Below, in pieces: positions 1 through 9,477 of a stretch of DNA of 64,000 nucleotides. Where the stretch lies: contig NZ_CP125377.1 of the NCBI RefSeq assembly GCF_034008315.1, forward strand, positions 1,810,001 through 1,874,000, given 5' to 3'. Numbering within the stretch: position 1 is the first letter of the stretch; the number at the start of each line of letters is the position of its first letter. Below the pieces are notes generated by a model, which made no database searches, was not told where the DNA came from, and worked only from the letters and a program-made list of their open reading frames with translations. Source of the DNA: Pseudomonas sp. P8_241 (GTDB lineage Bacteria; Pseudomonadota; Gammaproteobacteria; Pseudomonadales; Pseudomonadaceae). Both the position numbers and the translations under genes were made by a program.

Positions 1-1
1 G

Positions 2-631
2 GCTAAACAGGAACCGAGCAATCCGTCGAAGTTCTACGAGATCTTTGCTCCCGGCATGCTCTTCACCACGTTTCGCGCTTCGTTGCTGACCACCGGTGCA
101 TTGGGCGGCTACTACGCCATCACTTCCTGGCTGCCGACTTTTCTGAAGAATGAACGCGGTCTGAGCGTACTCGGCACCGGCGGTTATCTGGCGATGGTGA
201 TCATTGGATCCTACGTTGGCTACGTTATCAGCGCTTATTTGACTGACATCCTCGGACGAAAAAAGAACTTCATCCTGTTCGCGGTCGGCTCCTTCACCAT
301 CGTCCTGCTGTACACGCAACTGCCGGTCAGCAACGGCGTGATGCTGTGGCTGGGCTTCCCGTTGGGTTTCTTCGCCTCGGGGATTTTCAGCGGCATGGGC
401 GCGTTTCTGACCGAGTTGTTCCCTACACGCATTCGCGGTTCGGGCCAGGGTTTTTGCTACAACATCGGCCGTGCGCTGGCGGCGTTGTTTCCGCTGCTGA
501 TCGGCCTGCTCAGCCAGACAGTTCCGCTGAGTGTAGGCATCGGTGCCTTTGCGGCAGTGTCCTACGGCGTGGTAATCCTCGCGGCCCTGAGCCTGCCGGA
601 AACCCGTGGTAAACAACTGGATGCGCAGTAA
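2..631 (+). CDS. MFS transporter, C-terminal part (5' end outside window)
   Basis: The open frame runs in from the left edge, so only the last 209 residues are present. They show alternating hydrophobic segments, the MFS loop D-I-L-G-R-K after a pair of helices, and a second cytoplasmic loop LFPTRIRGSGQG typical of the sugar/aromatic-acid symporter branches. The tail LPETRGKQL is also typical. It is a cytoplasmic-membrane proton-coupled transporter. The pxpABC operon starts 66 bases downstream on the same strand after a hairpin, so the substrate may be 5-oxoproline or a related acid, but this is inference from position only. Confidence 0.9.
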   Translation, partial: AKQEPSNPSKFYEIFAPGMLFTTFRASLLTTGALGGYYAITSWLPTFLKNERGLSVLGTGGYLAMVIIGSYVGYVISAYLTDILGRKKNFILFAVGSFTIVLLYTQLPVSNGVMLWLGFPLGFFASGIFSGMGAFLTELFPTRIRGSGQGFCYNIGRALAALFPLLIGLLSQTVPLSVGIGAFAAVSYGVVILAALSLPETRGKQLDAQ

Positions 632-639
632 CTGATAAC

Positions 640-664
640 CTGCGGGCTCAGAAATGTCCCGCAG
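640..664 (+). terminator. Hairpin between MFS gene and pxpA
   Basis: CTGCGGG (640-646) pairs perfectly with CCCGCAG (658-664) around an 11-base loop. There is no good U-tract, so it may be a weak terminator, an attenuator or an mRNA stabiliser between two co-oriented genes. Confidence 0.45.
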
Positions 665-697
665 CTAAAAAGAATAAAGCCTACAGGAGTGTTCATT

Positions 698-1450
698 GTG
701 AGCCGCCTGCTATTGAACTGCGATATCGGCGAGAGCTTCGGCAGCTGGACCATGGGTCTGGACGCCGAGGTCATGCCCTTCATCGATTGCGCCAACATCG
801 CTTGCGGTTTCCATGCCGGCGACCCGAGCATCATGCGCAAGACCGTCAGCCTGGCTCTCAGCCACGGCGTGCAGATCGGCGCGCATCCGGCCTATCAGGA
901 TCTGGTTGGTTTCGGGCGACGTTCCATGGCCTATGCCACCCAGGAACTACAAGACATTGTGCATTACCAGATCGGCGCCCTCGATGGCATCTGCCGTGCC
1001 CAGGGCGGGCGGGTAAGCTACGTAAAACCTCACGGCGCGATGTACAACGACATGATGGCCAATCCGGCGCAGTTGCGTGCGGTGCTGCAAGCGGTAGCGT
1101 CCTATGACCGCAACCTGCCGCTGATGCTGATGGCGACCAAAGACAACAGCGCCGCCCAGCAGTTGGGCGATGAGTGCGGTGTGACCCTGTGGTTCGAAGC
1201 CTTTGCTGACCGCGCCTACGATAGCGCCGGCAGGTTGGTGGCGCGACAAACGCCGGGGGCCGTGCATCACGACCCGGAGGAAATCATCGAACAGGCGCTG
1301 ATCATTGCCCGTGGCGACGACCTCACCGCCAATGACGGTAGCCCTTTGCATCTGCAAGCCAACACCCTCTGCGTGCACGGCGACAATGCCCATTCGGTCG
1401 CCGCCGTGCAACGCATCCGTGAAGCGCTGAACCGGCAGCACACATCATGA
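698..1450 (+). CDS. pxpA: 5-oxoprolinase subunit PxpA (LamB/YcsF family)
   Basis: This subunit acts with PxpB and PxpC in ATP-dependent cleavage of 5-oxoproline (pyroglutamate) to glutamate in the cytoplasm. The family signature is clear: [10 protein letters not shown] at the N-terminus, then [14 protein letters not shown] and [11 protein letters not shown]. The length, 250 residues, is normal. GTG at 698 is chosen because AGGAG (685-689) lies 8 bases upstream; an in-frame GTG at 689 overlaps that ribosome site. The stop overlaps the start of pxpB (ATGA), indicating translational coupling. Confidence 0.95.
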   Translation: MSRLLLNCDIGESFGSWTMGLDAEVMPFIDCANIACGFHAGDPSIMRKTVSLALSHGVQIGAHPAYQDLVGFGRRSMAYATQELQDIVHYQIGALDGICRAQGGRVSYVKPHGAMYNDMMANPAQLRAVLQAVASYDRNLPLMLMATKDNSAAQQLGDECGVTLWFEAFADRAYDSAGRLVARQTPGAVHHDPEEIIEQALIIARGDDLTANDGSPLHLQANTLCVHGDNAHSVAAVQRIREALNRQHTS

Positions 1451-2151
1451 AAATACGGGTAGAAATCGTCGCCCTCGATTGCCTGATGGTGCGTCTGTTC
1501 GATGAGATCGCCGAAGCCAACATGCCATGGATGCTCGCCGCCAGCGAAAGTCTGCGTGCGGCGTTCGCTGATCATCTGATCGATCTGGTGCCGTCCTATA
1601 CGACATTGATGGTGCATTACGACCTGACTGCCTTGAGCCCGGATCAAGCGCGGGAATTGATTGCCCAAGCGTTAATCGATCTGTCGCCCAACGCGCGCAC
1701 TCGCGGCACCTGCCATGTGTTGCCGGTGTGGTACGACTTGAGCGTGGGCCCTGAGTTGGACCTTCTGGCGCAGCGCAGCGGACTGCCGGTGGAGGAGGTG
1801 ATTCGCCGTCACAGCGCACATGAATATCAGGTGTTCGCCCTGGGTTTTGCGCCCGGATTTGCCTTTATGGGGCTGGTGGAAGAAGTGCTCGCCACGCCGC
1901 GCTTGAACACGCCACGCAAAAAAGTCGCCGCCGGCAGTGTCGGCATCGCCGAACGGCAGACGGCCGCCTACCCAGTGGTATCGCCAGGTGGCTGGAACCT
2001 GATTGGTCGTACCCCGGCGAAATTGTTCGATCGAAATCGCGATGGATACAGCCTGATGCGACCGGGCGACACCGTGCGCTTTGAAGCGATCGGCCATGCC
2101 GAGTTCATCAATCTGGGCGGAGATGACACACCGTTGGAGGCCTTGGCATGA
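1447..2151 (+). CDS. pxpB: 5-oxoprolinase subunit PxpB (KipI-like)
   Basis: A 234-residue protein of the KipI/allophanate hydrolase subunit 1 family. The diagnostic core is [15 protein letters not shown] followed by [36 protein letters not shown]. It forms the 5-oxoprolinase complex with PxpA and PxpC. In Bacillus the relatives KipI/KipA affect a sporulation kinase, but the pxpABC order here supports the metabolic role. It overlaps pxpA and pxpC by 4 bases each, so the three genes form one tightly coupled operon. Confidence 0.95.
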   Translation: MKIRVEIVALDCLMVRLFDEIAEANMPWMLAASESLRAAFADHLIDLVPSYTTLMVHYDLTALSPDQARELIAQALIDLSPNARTRGTCHVLPVWYDLSVGPELDLLAQRSGLPVEEVIRRHSAHEYQVFALGFAPGFAFMGLVEEVLATPRLNTPRKKVAAGSVGIAERQTAAYPVVSPGGWNLIGRTPAKLFDRNRDGYSLMRPGDTVRFEAIGHAEFINLGGDDTPLEALA

Positions 2152-3068
2152 GCCGTTTGACAATTGAAGCGAGTACACCGCTGTGTCTGTTGCAAGATGC
2201 CGGTCGATTCGGCGTGCGGCATCTGGGCGTGACCCAGGGCGGCGCGGCTGATTGGCGTTCGATGTCGTGGGCTAACTGGATGCTGGGTAACGGACTGGAT
2301 GCGACGGTGATCGAAATCACCCTCGGCGGTTTCACCGTCGTGGCCGAGGACGATTGCGTGCTGGCGCTGGCCGGGGCGGATCTGGGGGCACAAGTGGATG
2401 GCGAGGTGTTGGCACCCTGGCGCAGTTTCCGCTTGCACAAAGGCCAGCGTTTGCAGTTCACCCAGCCATTGCTCGGCGCTCGCGCCTATCTGGCCGCCCC
2501 CGGCGGGTTTGACGCACCGAGGGTGTTGGGCAGCAGTGCGACGGTGGTCCGTGAAGAACTGGGCGGGCTGGATGGCATGGGGCGGGCCTTGAGCAAAGGC
2601 GCAAGTTTGAGCAGTGCGGGCAATTCGCTGATGTTGTTGCGCGAGCTGACGGCCGACCAGCGCCCCGATCTGACTCTGGATACGCCTTTGGATCTGGTCC
2701 TTGGCGCTCAGATTGGCGAGTTCAGCGGGCAAAGCCTGTTCGATGCCTTCAACACTTCCTGGACCCTCGACAGCCGAGCCGACCGGATGGGCATTCGTCT
2801 GTTGGGCAAGGCGTTGCAGTACCAGGGAAAACCGATGATTTCCGAAGGCATCCCGTTGGGCGCTGTTCAGGTGCCACCGGACGGTCAGCCGATTGTGCTG
2901 CTCAATGATCGACAGACCATTGGCGGTTATCCGCGATTGGGGGCGTTGACGCCGTTGGCGCTGGCGCGGCTGGCGCAGTATCTGCCGGGAGCGCAGGTGC
3001 GGTTGCGGCCGGTGGTGCAGGAAGTGGCGCATCGCGAACAGGTCGAATATCTGCACCGGTTCAGGTGA
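2148..3068 (+). CDS. pxpC: 5-oxoprolinase subunit PxpC (KipA-like carboxyltransferase domain)
   Basis: A 306-residue protein of the biotin-dependent carboxyltransferase/allophanate hydrolase subunit 2 family. Visible family features are LLQDAGRFGVRHLGVTQGGAAD at the N-terminus, YLAAPGGFD, SRADRMGIRL and the C-terminal VLLNDRQTIGGYPRLG. It is the last gene of pxpABC, and a REP pair follows directly after the stop. It completes ATP-dependent 5-oxoproline hydrolysis. Confidence 0.95.
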   Translation: MSRLTIEASTPLCLLQDAGRFGVRHLGVTQGGAADWRSMSWANWMLGNGLDATVIEITLGGFTVVAEDDCVLALAGADLGAQVDGEVLAPWRSFRLHKGQRLQFTQPLLGARAYLAAPGGFDAPRVLGSSATVVREELGGLDGMGRALSKGASLSSAGNSLMLLRELTADQRPDLTLDTPLDLVLGAQIGEFSGQSLFDAFNTSWTLDSRADRMGIRLLGKALQYQGKPMISEGIPLGAVQVPPDGQPIVLLNDRQTIGGYPRLGALTPLALARLAQYLPGAQVRLRPVVQEVAHREQVEYLHRFR

Positions 3069-3073
3069 CCCCC

Positions 3074-3157
3074 TGTAGGAGCCGGCTTGCCGGCGAAAGC
3101 AATCTTGATCCTTGTCGCGACAGATCGGACGCCTTCGCTGGCAAGCCAGCTCCTACA
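3074..3157. repeat. REP pair (REPIN-like)
   Basis: Two inverted copies of the Pseudomonas REP core (TGTAGGAGCCGGCTTGC and its inverse, the second with two changes) enclose about 50 bases between convergent genes. Confidence 0.9.
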
Positions 3158-3168
3158 GGACAGAGGTG

Positions 3169-4347
3169 TTACTTGGACAAAAACCGCATCCCTTCCTCCA
3201 ACCCCCGAAGGGTCAGCGGATACATCTGGTCGTCGATCAAATCCCGTACGATGTTGGTCGACGAGGTATACCCCCACGTGTCTTTCGGGTACGGATTGAT
3301 CCAGATGAGCTTCTTGTACTTCTCCTTGAACCGCTGCATCCAAACGTAACCGGCTTCTTCGTTCCAGTGCTCGACACTGCCGCCCGGCTGGGTGATTTCA
3401 TACGGTGCCATGGCAGCGTCACCGATGAAGATCACTTTGTAGTCGGCGCCATACTTGTGCAGCAGGTCCATGGTCGAAGTGCGCTCGGAGGTGCGACGCA
3501 TGTTGTTCTTCCACACCGATTCATAAATGAAGTTGTGGAAGTAGAAGTACTCCAGATGCTTGAACTCGGTCTTGCAGGCCGAGAACAGCTCTTCGCAGAT
3601 TTTTACGTGCGCGTCCATCGAGCCGCCGATGTCGAACAGCAGCAACAATTTGACCGTGTTGCGTCGCTCCGGACGCATCTGGATATTCAACAACCCGGCG
3701 TCCTTTGCGGTGTGGTCGATGGTGCCATCGATGTCCAGTTCCTCCGCCGCGCCCTGACGGGCGAACTTGCGCAGGCGACGCAGGGCGACCTTGATGTTGC
3801 GGGTGCCCAGTTCCACCGAATCGTCGAGGTTCTTGTACTCGCGCTGGTCCCAGACCTTGACCGCTTTACCCTGGCGCTTACCGGCGTCACCGACCCGAAT
3901 ACCTTCTGGGTTGAAGCCGCCGGAGCCGAACGGGCTGGTGCCGCCAGTGCCGATCCACTTGTTGCCGCCGGCATGGCGTTCTTTCTGTTCTTCCAGGCGT
4001 TTCTTGAACTCTTCGATCAGTTTGTCCAGGCCACCGAGGGACTGGATCGCCGCCCGCTCTTCGTCGGTCAGCGAGCGCTCGAATTCCTTGCGCAGCCAGT
4101 CTTCTGGAATCAACGCCTGCAAGTGGTCATCGAGTTTTTCCAGACCATTGAAGTAGGCGCCGAAAGCGCGATCGAACTTGTCGAAATGCTTTTCGTCCTT
4201 TACCAGGATCGCCCTGGCCAGGTAATAGAACTCGTCCATGTCGGCGAAAGTCACGCGCTGTTTCAGCGCGTTGATCAGGTCCAGCAGCTCACGCACCGAG
4301 ACCGGCACCTTGGCTGCGCGCATTTCATTGAACAGGTTGAGCAACAT
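3169..4347 (-). CDS. VWA-domain protein paired with a MoxR ATPase (CoxE-like)
   Basis: A 392-residue protein with a charged helical N-terminal half and a C-terminal von Willebrand factor A domain. The metal-binding MIDAS motif D-x-G-x-S-x-D is intact at about residues 239-245 (DIGGSMD), followed by KICEELFSACK and a conserved FIGDAAMAPYE. It lies 11 bases downstream of a MoxR-type AAA ATPase gene on the same strand. Such pairs are thought to act as chaperones in metalloenzyme or complex assembly. The client is unknown. Confidence 0.9.
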   Translation of the reverse strand: MLLNLFNEMRAAKVPVSVRELLDLINALKQRVTFADMDEFYYLARAILVKDEKHFDKFDRAFGAYFNGLEKLDDHLQALIPEDWLRKEFERSLTDEERAAIQSLGGLDKLIEEFKKRLEEQKERHAGGNKWIGTGGTSPFGSGGFNPEGIRVGDAGKRQGKAVKVWDQREYKNLDDSVELGTRNIKVALRRLRKFARQGAAEELDIDGTIDHTAKDAGLLNIQMRPERRNTVKLLLLFDIGGSMDAHVKICEELFSACKTEFKHLEYFYFHNFIYESVWKNNMRRTSERTSTMDLLHKYGADYKVIFIGDAAMAPYEITQPGGSVEHWNEEAGYVWMQRFKEKYKKLIWINPYPKDTWGYTSSTNIVRDLIDDQMYPLTLRGLEEGMRFLSK

Positions 4348-4358
4348 GGCGTTGGCCC

Positions 4359-5204
4359 TTATCGACTGCCGCGACGGCTCATGAACGCCAGACGCTCCAG
4401 CAGTTGCACGTCCTGTTCGTTCTTGACCAGGGCACCGGCCAGCGGCGGGATGGCCTTGGTCGGATCACGTTCGCGCAGCACCGCTTCGCCGATGTTGTCG
4501 GCCATCAGCAGCTTCAGCCAATCGACGAGCTCGGAGGTCGACGGCTTTTTCTTCAGGCCTGGCACCTTGCGCACGTCAAAGAACACGTCCAGCGCTTCGC
4601 TGACCAGGTCCTTCTTGATGTCCGGGTAGTGCACGTCGACGATTTTTTGCAGGGTGTTGCGGTCAGGGAAGGCGATGTAGTGGAAGAAGCAGCGGCGAAG
4701 GAAGGCATCCGGCAGCTCTTTCTCGTTGTTGGAGGTAATGATGATGATCGGGCGTTTCTTGGCCTTGATCGTTTCGTCGATCTCGTAAACGTAGAACTCC
4801 ATCTTGTCGAGTTCTTGCAGCAGGTCGTTCGGGAACTCGATGTCGGCCTTGTCGATTTCGTCGATCAGCAGGATCACACGCTCTTCGGACTCGAAAGCCT
4901 CCCAGAGCTTGCCCTTTTTCAGGTAGTTGCGAACGTCGTGGACTTTTTCCGTGCCCAGTTGCGAATCGCGCAGACGGCTCACCGCGTCATACTCGTACAG
5001 GCCTTGATGGGCCTTGGTGGTCGATTTGATGTGCCAGGTGATCAGCTTGGCACCAAAGGATTCGGCCAGTTGCTCGGCGAGCATGGTCTTGCCGGTGCCC
5101 GGTTCGCCCTTGACCAGCAATGGCCGCTCCAGGGTGATGGCGGCGTTGACCGCCAGCTTCAGGTCATCGGTGGCGACGTAGGCCTGGGTGCCTTCGAACT
5201 TCAT
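4359..5204 (-). CDS. MoxR-family AAA+ ATPase
   Basis: A 281-residue ATPase. Walker A is GEPGTGKT at residues 33-40, Walker B is ILLIDEIDKAD near residues 110-120, and sensor 1 is IIITSNNEKELPDAFLRRC. The length and the absence of other domains fit the MoxR subfamily. It is the first gene of a two-gene unit with the downstream VWA protein and is expected to remodel or load a partner protein in the cytoplasm. Confidence 0.92.
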   Translation of the reverse strand: MKFEGTQAYVATDDLKLAVNAAITLERPLLVKGEPGTGKTMLAEQLAESFGAKLITWHIKSTTKAHQGLYEYDAVSRLRDSQLGTEKVHDVRNYLKKGKLWEAFESEERVILLIDEIDKADIEFPNDLLQELDKMEFYVYEIDETIKAKKRPIIIITSNNEKELPDAFLRRCFFHYIAFPDRNTLQKIVDVHYPDIKKDLVSEALDVFFDVRKVPGLKKKPSTSELVDWLKLLMADNIGEAVLRERDPTKAIPPLAGALVKNEQDVQLLERLAFMSRRGSR

Positions 5205-5375
5205 CTGCTAATCCTCGAACGGTAACGCCGACCTGAACGAGGCAGGGCGGGGCGCAATAAAATGGTCAGCGCCGACTATAACGCGGTGCCCGGTCGACTG
5301 TGAACGCAGACGGCTTATTCAGTCTCTGAATGGGGCGTCACATCTTGACTCAGTCTCGGCGGCTAGCCAGTATTG

Positions 5376-5400
5376 AGCTATCGCCATATTGGCGATAGCT
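5376..5400. promoter_or_regulatory. Perfect 11-bp inverted repeat upstream of DUF4160 gene
   Basis: Arm AGCTATCGCCA (5376-5386), loop TAT, then the exact inverse complement (5390-5400). It ends 8 bases before the ATG at 5409. It could be an operator bound by the downstream HTH protein or an RNA hairpin over the ribosome-binding region. Confidence 0.7.
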
Positions 5401-5408
5401 TGCCGGGC

Positions 5409-5639
5409 ATGTCTACTAAATATCGATTTCGCGATACGTACCGCATTCAGTTGCGCGAAAAGGATCATCCACCGCCGCATGTTCATCTGACGGGTGGCGG
5501 GCCGGACGTCATGCTCAGCCTGGGAACCATCGAAGTGATGGTCGGCAAGGCACCGCCGCTGATTATCAAGGAAGCGCTGGCGTGGATCAGAGCCCATCAG
5601 ACGCAATTGCTGGAGGAATGGAAACGATGTTACCCATGA
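5409..5639 (+). CDS. DUF4160-family small protein
   Basis: A 76-residue protein. The region YRIQLREKDHPPPHVHLTGGG, then an EVMVGKAPP segment and a C-terminal LLEEWKRCYP helix, matches the DUF4160 pattern (short basic proteins with a conserved P-P-H-x-H). The ATG at 5409 begins at MSTKYRF; an alternative TTG at 5373 would translate through the inverted repeat and is less likely. Its 3' end overlaps the DUF2442 gene. DUF4160/DUF2442 neighbours are recurrent in bacteria and are suspected toxin-antitoxin-like pairs; no activity is proven from this sequence. Confidence 0.8.
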   Translation: MSTKYRFRDTYRIQLREKDHPPPHVHLTGGGPDVMLSLGTIEVMVGKAPPLIIKEALAWIRAHQTQLLEEWKRCYP

Positions 5640-6127
5640 AACGACCCCGTTTGTCGGCCGTGCAGGCGTTGTCGGATTACCGGCTGGCGCTGACCTTCAT
5701 CGACGGTCAGCAACTGACCCTGGATTTGAGCCATGACTTGCAGGCTTTTCCCGGCTTGCAGCCATTGCAGGGAACTGCTTTCGAGGCCGCCTCCCTCGGT
5801 GACGACGGCTGGTGCGTCGAATGGCCGGAGCCGGATATTCAGATAGGCGCCGACACCTTGTATCTGGATGCCCTCGCGCAAAATGCGTCCGACGAAAATA
5901 CTCGGATTTTTATAGATTGGCGTGCCCGCAACGGGCTGCCGCTCAATCAGGCCGCCGAAGCGCTGGGAGTCAGCACCCGCAGCATCAGCCGCTACAGCAG
6001 CGGTCGCGAAGCGGTGCCACGTTCACTGGCCTTGGCGTGTCTGGGTTGGGATTTTCTGCAGCAGCAAATGAAGCAGTCCCAGGCAGCGGAGAAAACAGGT
6101 CGCTACGTCGTTACGCGTAAACCTTAA
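5627..6127 (+). CDS. DUF2442 protein with C-terminal helix-turn-helix
   Basis: A 166-residue protein. The N-terminal half is DUF2442-like (YRLALTFIDGQQLTLDLSHDL, later DIQIGADTLYLDALA). The C-terminal half is a helix-turn-helix: LPLNQAAEALGVSTRSISRYSSGREAVPRSLALACLGW, near residues 110-147. ATG at 5627 is preferred because GGAGG (5612-5616) lies 10 bases upstream. It overlaps the DUF4160 stop by 13 bases. The HTH makes it the probable DNA-binding partner that recognises the repeat at 5376-5400. The last bases overlap the convergent DUF748 gene. Confidence 0.8.
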   Translation: MLPMKRPRLSAVQALSDYRLALTFIDGQQLTLDLSHDLQAFPGLQPLQGTAFEAASLGDDGWCVEWPEPDIQIGADTLYLDALAQNASDENTRIFIDWRARNGLPLNQAAEALGVSTRSISRYSSGREAVPRSLALACLGWDFLQQQMKQSQAAEKTGRYVVTRKP

Positions 6128-7200
6128 CCCGCTTCCGGCTTCGGTCGCTCGTACCGCGCATTGAAGGCCTGAACGAAGCCATTGCGCAAAATCTGTAAAA
6201 ACGCCTGGAACGCACTGATATTTTGTTGATGCACATTGCCTTTGAGTTCGACGCGCGTGGCGAACTGGTTTTTGCCCTGGTTTTTCAAAACGGTCTCGGT
6301 ACCACCGACCAAAGCTTCCCAGATCGAGCGAAACAGGCCTTTGTCCTTGTTTTCCACGTCCTGTTGCCAATTGAATACGTCAACATCGCGCAGCAAAGGC
6401 TTGATGTAACCGGTAAGGCGTCCTTTGTCGGCCTTGGCTTCTATCACCACATCGCCATGCCCGGCGTTGAAGTCGAACTTGCCGTAGGCCGCAGCGAAGT
6501 CGTTCATGCGCTTGAGCTGGATATCCGTGGCCCTCATCCGGAATTCGAAATCCTCGAAATTGCTCAAAGGATCGAACGTCGCCGTGGTTTCCAGCGGCGC
6601 GTGCCCCAGCAGCAGCGCCTTGCCTTCGAAGCGCGCATCGCGCTTGCCTTCTTTGTCGACCACGTTGGTCAGGTTAAAGATGCTGGCGTTGACCTGCGTG
6701 GCATTCATGTTGACCGGCGGTTTGGAGTTGAAATTTCGAAAAGTGAGTCGACCGTCATGAATCCGTACTTCATCCAGGGTGATCGGCAGTAATTTGCCCA
6801 ATTGCGCTCGCCAGTCAGTGCCTTCACCGGTCTGTGAGTTTTTCTTGTTGGCTCCGCCATCGACGAAATTCACTTCGGGGTCAAAAAATTGTACTTGGGC
6901 AACGACCGCGTGGTCGTACCACAGGGAATGCCAACTGACCGAAAGATCGATCAACGGCGCATTGACGAAGGGCACCGGTACTTTGCCATTGACCTTGACG
7001 ATTCTAAGTCCGTTGATTTTGTAGGCGCCGCGCCACAGTGCCAGGTCAACGTCGACGATTTGCCCCCGGTAATCACCCATGTCAGCCAGCTTTTCATTGA
7101 GGTAGTTGCGCACCAGATAGGGCAGGGCGAAGTGCAGGGTAATCAGCAGCGCAACGAGGGCCGCGAAGGTCCACAGGGGCCAGCTGTAGCGACGTTTCAT
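6124..7200 (-). CDS. DUF748-family envelope protein
   Basis: A 358-residue protein with one N-terminal transmembrane helix (LWTFAALVALLITLHFALPYLV) followed by a long soluble part rich in beta segments: VDVDLALWRGAYKINGLRIVK and VRIHDGRLTFRNF. This is the AsmA-like DUF748 pattern of inner-membrane-anchored periplasmic proteins. It is much shorter than the large DUF748 proteins of about 1000 residues, so it is a short member. ATG at 7200 starts MKRRYSW; an upstream in-frame extension adds a less hydrophobic leader. Confidence 0.8.
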   Translation of the reverse strand: MKRRYSWPLWTFAALVALLITLHFALPYLVRNYLNEKLADMGDYRGQIVDVDLALWRGAYKINGLRIVKVNGKVPVPFVNAPLIDLSVSWHSLWYDHAVVAQVQFFDPEVNFVDGGANKKNSQTGEGTDWRAQLGKLLPITLDEVRIHDGRLTFRNFNSKPPVNMNATQVNASIFNLTNVVDKEGKRDARFEGKALLLGHAPLETTATFDPLSNFEDFEFRMRATDIQLKRMNDFAAAYGKFDFNAGHGDVVIEAKADKGRLTGYIKPLLRDVDVFNWQQDVENKDKGLFRSIWEALVGGTETVLKNQGKNQFATRVELKGNVHQQNISAFQAFLQILRNGFVQAFNARYERPKPEAG

Positions 7201-7337
7201 GATGGCAAATCTCTGGCGATGTAAAGCCATTGACTGCGCTGACAACAGGACGTTCGACCTGACTGGACGCCTACGGGCAAGAGGCTTACCTTGATGCCCT
7301 GTTTTTAATGTTGCAGATATGAGTCAAGGACATAGCC

Positions 7338-8312
7338 ATGAGCCGAATTTTCGCTGACAACGCCCATTCCATTGGCAATACACCGCTGGTGCAAATCAAC
7401 CGGATCGCCCCGCGTGGCGTCACTATCCTGGCCAAGATCGAAGGTCGTAACCCGGGGTACTCAGTCAAGTGCCGGATCGGCGCGAACATGATCTGGGACG
7501 CTGAAAGCAGTGGCAAACTCAAGCCGGGCATGACCATCGTCGAGCCGACTTCCGGAAACACCGGCATCGGCCTGGCCTTCGTGGCTGCCGCCCGTGGTTA
7601 CAAATTGATGCTGACCATGCCTGCCTCCATGAGTATCGAACGGCGCAAAGTGCTCAAGGCTCTGGGAGCTGAACTGGTGCTGACCGAGCCCGCCAAGGGC
7701 ATGAAAGGCGCCATTGAGAAAGCGGGTGAAATTGTTGCTGGCGATCCGTCCATGTATTTCATGCCGGCTCAGTTCGATAACCCGGCCAACCCGGCCATCC
7801 ACGAAAAGACCACGGGCCCCGAAATCTGGAACGATACCGATGGTGCTGTCGACGTGCTGGTCGCAGGCGTCGGAACGGGCGGAACCATCACGGGTGTTTC
7901 GCGGTATATCAAGAATACCCAGGGCAAACCGATTCTTTCGGTGGCGGTGGAACCGATTGTCTCCCCAGTGATTACTCAAGCGCTGGCAGGAGAGGAGATC
8001 AAACCGAGCCCGCACAAGATCCAGGGCATCGGTGCCGGTTTTGTACCAAAGAACCTTGATCTGTCGATTGTCGATCGCGTTGAGTTGGTCAGCGACGATG
8101 AGTCCAAGGCGATGGCCCTGAGGTTGATGCAGGAAGAAGGGATTTTGTGCGGCATCTCTTGTGGCGCAGCAATGGCGGTGGCAGTGCGTTTAGCCGAAAC
8201 CCCGGAAATGCAGGGCAAGACCATCGTGGTGATCTTGCCGGATTCAGGCGAACGTTATCTCTCCAGCATGCTGTTCAGCGATCTGTTCACCGAGCAGGAG
8301 AATCAGCAGTAA
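7338..8312 (+). CDS. cysK: Cysteine synthase A
   Basis: A 324-residue PLP enzyme making L-cysteine from O-acetylserine and sulfide. The PLP lysine is Lys44 in [14 protein letters not shown]. The phosphate/substrate loop [15 protein letters not shown] and the glycine-rich [15 protein letters not shown] are intact. The C-terminal sequence [12 protein letters not shown] is typical. The CRIGANM motif favours CysK over CysM. It is a single gene flanked by a divergent DUF748 gene and a downstream hairpin. Confidence 0.95.
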   Translation: MSRIFADNAHSIGNTPLVQINRIAPRGVTILAKIEGRNPGYSVKCRIGANMIWDAESSGKLKPGMTIVEPTSGNTGIGLAFVAAARGYKLMLTMPASMSIERRKVLKALGAELVLTEPAKGMKGAIEKAGEIVAGDPSMYFMPAQFDNPANPAIHEKTTGPEIWNDTDGAVDVLVAGVGTGGTITGVSRYIKNTQGKPILSVAVEPIVSPVITQALAGEEIKPSPHKIQGIGAGFVPKNLDLSIVDRVELVSDDESKAMALRLMQEEGILCGISCGAAMAVAVRLAETPEMQGKTIVVILPDSGERYLSSMLFSDLFTEQENQQ

Positions 8313-8327
8313 GGGGCTGGTGCAGGC

Positions 8328-8356
8328 CTGATGGTGAGGGGAAACCCTCGTCATCA
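8328..8356 (+). terminator. Hairpin after cysK
   Basis: CTGATG and GAGGG pair with CCCTC and CATCAG around a GAAA loop, with one internal mismatch. No clear T-run follows, so it may act as a weak terminator. Confidence 0.45.
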
Positions 8357-8538
8357 GCAGGAGGTTCAGATCAGCTGGCGTTCAGGTACTTGGTGTTATT
8401 AACAGTGGCTTTGTTGCGTAACTGTTAAAACTGAATGTTGAGTCAGGCGGTTATTTCCGTGATTGGCAATGTTTATCATGCCAAGGGCAGCGTCGGGTAA
8501 ATGGCGTTGCAGTCTGAATTGTTAACAAGGAGTTGTAG

Positions 8539-9477
8539 ATGAACCTACCCTTCGTCGCGAAGGCGTCGTTATTGCTGCTATTTATTGGCAGTACCCTATA
8601 TGTGCATTTACGTGGCAAGGCGCGGTTGCCTGTCCTGCGTCAGTTCGTCAACCACTCGGCGTTGTTCGCACCTTACAACGCCTTGATGTACCTGTTTTCA
8701 AATGTGCCTTCAAAACCTTACCTCGACCGCAGCAGGTTCCCTGAACTGGACGTGCTCAAGGACAACTGGGAAACCATACGCGACGAAGCGTTGGAACTGT
8801 TCGATGAGGGTTACATCCGCGCTGCCGAGAAGAACAACGACGCCGGATTCGGTTCATTCTTCAAGAAGGGCTGGAAGCGTTTCTACCTCAAGTGGTATGA
8901 CAAACCACTGCCATCGGCGGAACTCCTGTGCCCGAAAACAGTGGAACTTGTCAGCAAGATTCCTAACGTGAAGGGCGCGATGTTTGCGCTGCTACCAGGT
9001 GGCAGTCACCTCAACCCGCATCGCGATCCATTCGCCGGTTCGTTGCGTTATCACCTGGGTCTGTCGACCCCCAACTCCGAAGATTGCCGCATTTTCGTCG
9101 ATGGTCAGGTTTACGCCTGGCGTGATGGTGAGGACGTGATGTTCGATGAGACCTATGTGCATTGGGTCAAGAACGAAACCGAGCAGACCCGGGTCATCCT
9201 GTTTTGCGACATCGAGCGACCACTGAGTAGCCGAATGATGACCGGCATAAACCGTTTCGTCAGTGGCTTCCTTGGGCGCGCCACGGCACCGCAGAATCTT
9301 GATGACGAGCGTGTCGGCGGGATCAATAAGGCGTACGCCTGGAGCAAGTGCTCCAGCGACAGAATCAGCGGTGTGGTCAAACGATGGAAGCGCCGTTACC
9401 CCGAGGCTTACCGTGTATTGCGACCGGTGCTGGCGGTAATGGTGCTGGGGTTGTTGGGGTATTGGTTGTTTGCCTGA
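8539..9477 (+). CDS. lpxO: Lipid A hydroxylase LpxO (aspartyl/asparaginyl beta-hydroxylase family)
   Basis: A 312-residue Fe(II)/2-oxoglutarate dioxygenase that 2-hydroxylates lipid A acyl chains. The iron-binding histidine and aspartate are in LNPHRDPFAGSLRYHLGL, the second histidine is in FDETYVHWVKN, and the 2-oxoglutarate arginine is in TRVILFCDIERP. N- and C-terminal hydrophobic helices (FVAKASLLLLFIGSTLYV and LAVMVLGLLGYWLF) suggest inner-membrane anchoring. AAGGAG lies just before the ATG. Confidence 0.92.
   Translation: MNLPFVAKASLLLLFIGSTLYVHLRGKARLPVLRQFVNHSALFAPYNALMYLFSNVPSKPYLDRSRFPELDVLKDNWETIRDEALELFDEGYIRAAEKNNDAGFGSFFKKGWKRFYLKWYDKPLPSAELLCPKTVELVSKIPNVKGAMFALLPGGSHLNPHRDPFAGSLRYHLGLSTPNSEDCRIFVDGQVYAWRDGEDVMFDETYVHWVKNETEQTRVILFCDIERPLSSRMMTGINRFVSGFLGRATAPQNLDDERVGGINKAYAWSKCSSDRISGVVKRWKRRYPEAYRVLRPVLAVMVLGLLGYWLFA

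Noticed and set aside
3112..4629. 505-residue plus-strand open frame opposite the VWA/MoxR genes
   Set aside because: Antisense shadow of two strong minus-strand genes with intact motifs; common in high-GC DNA.
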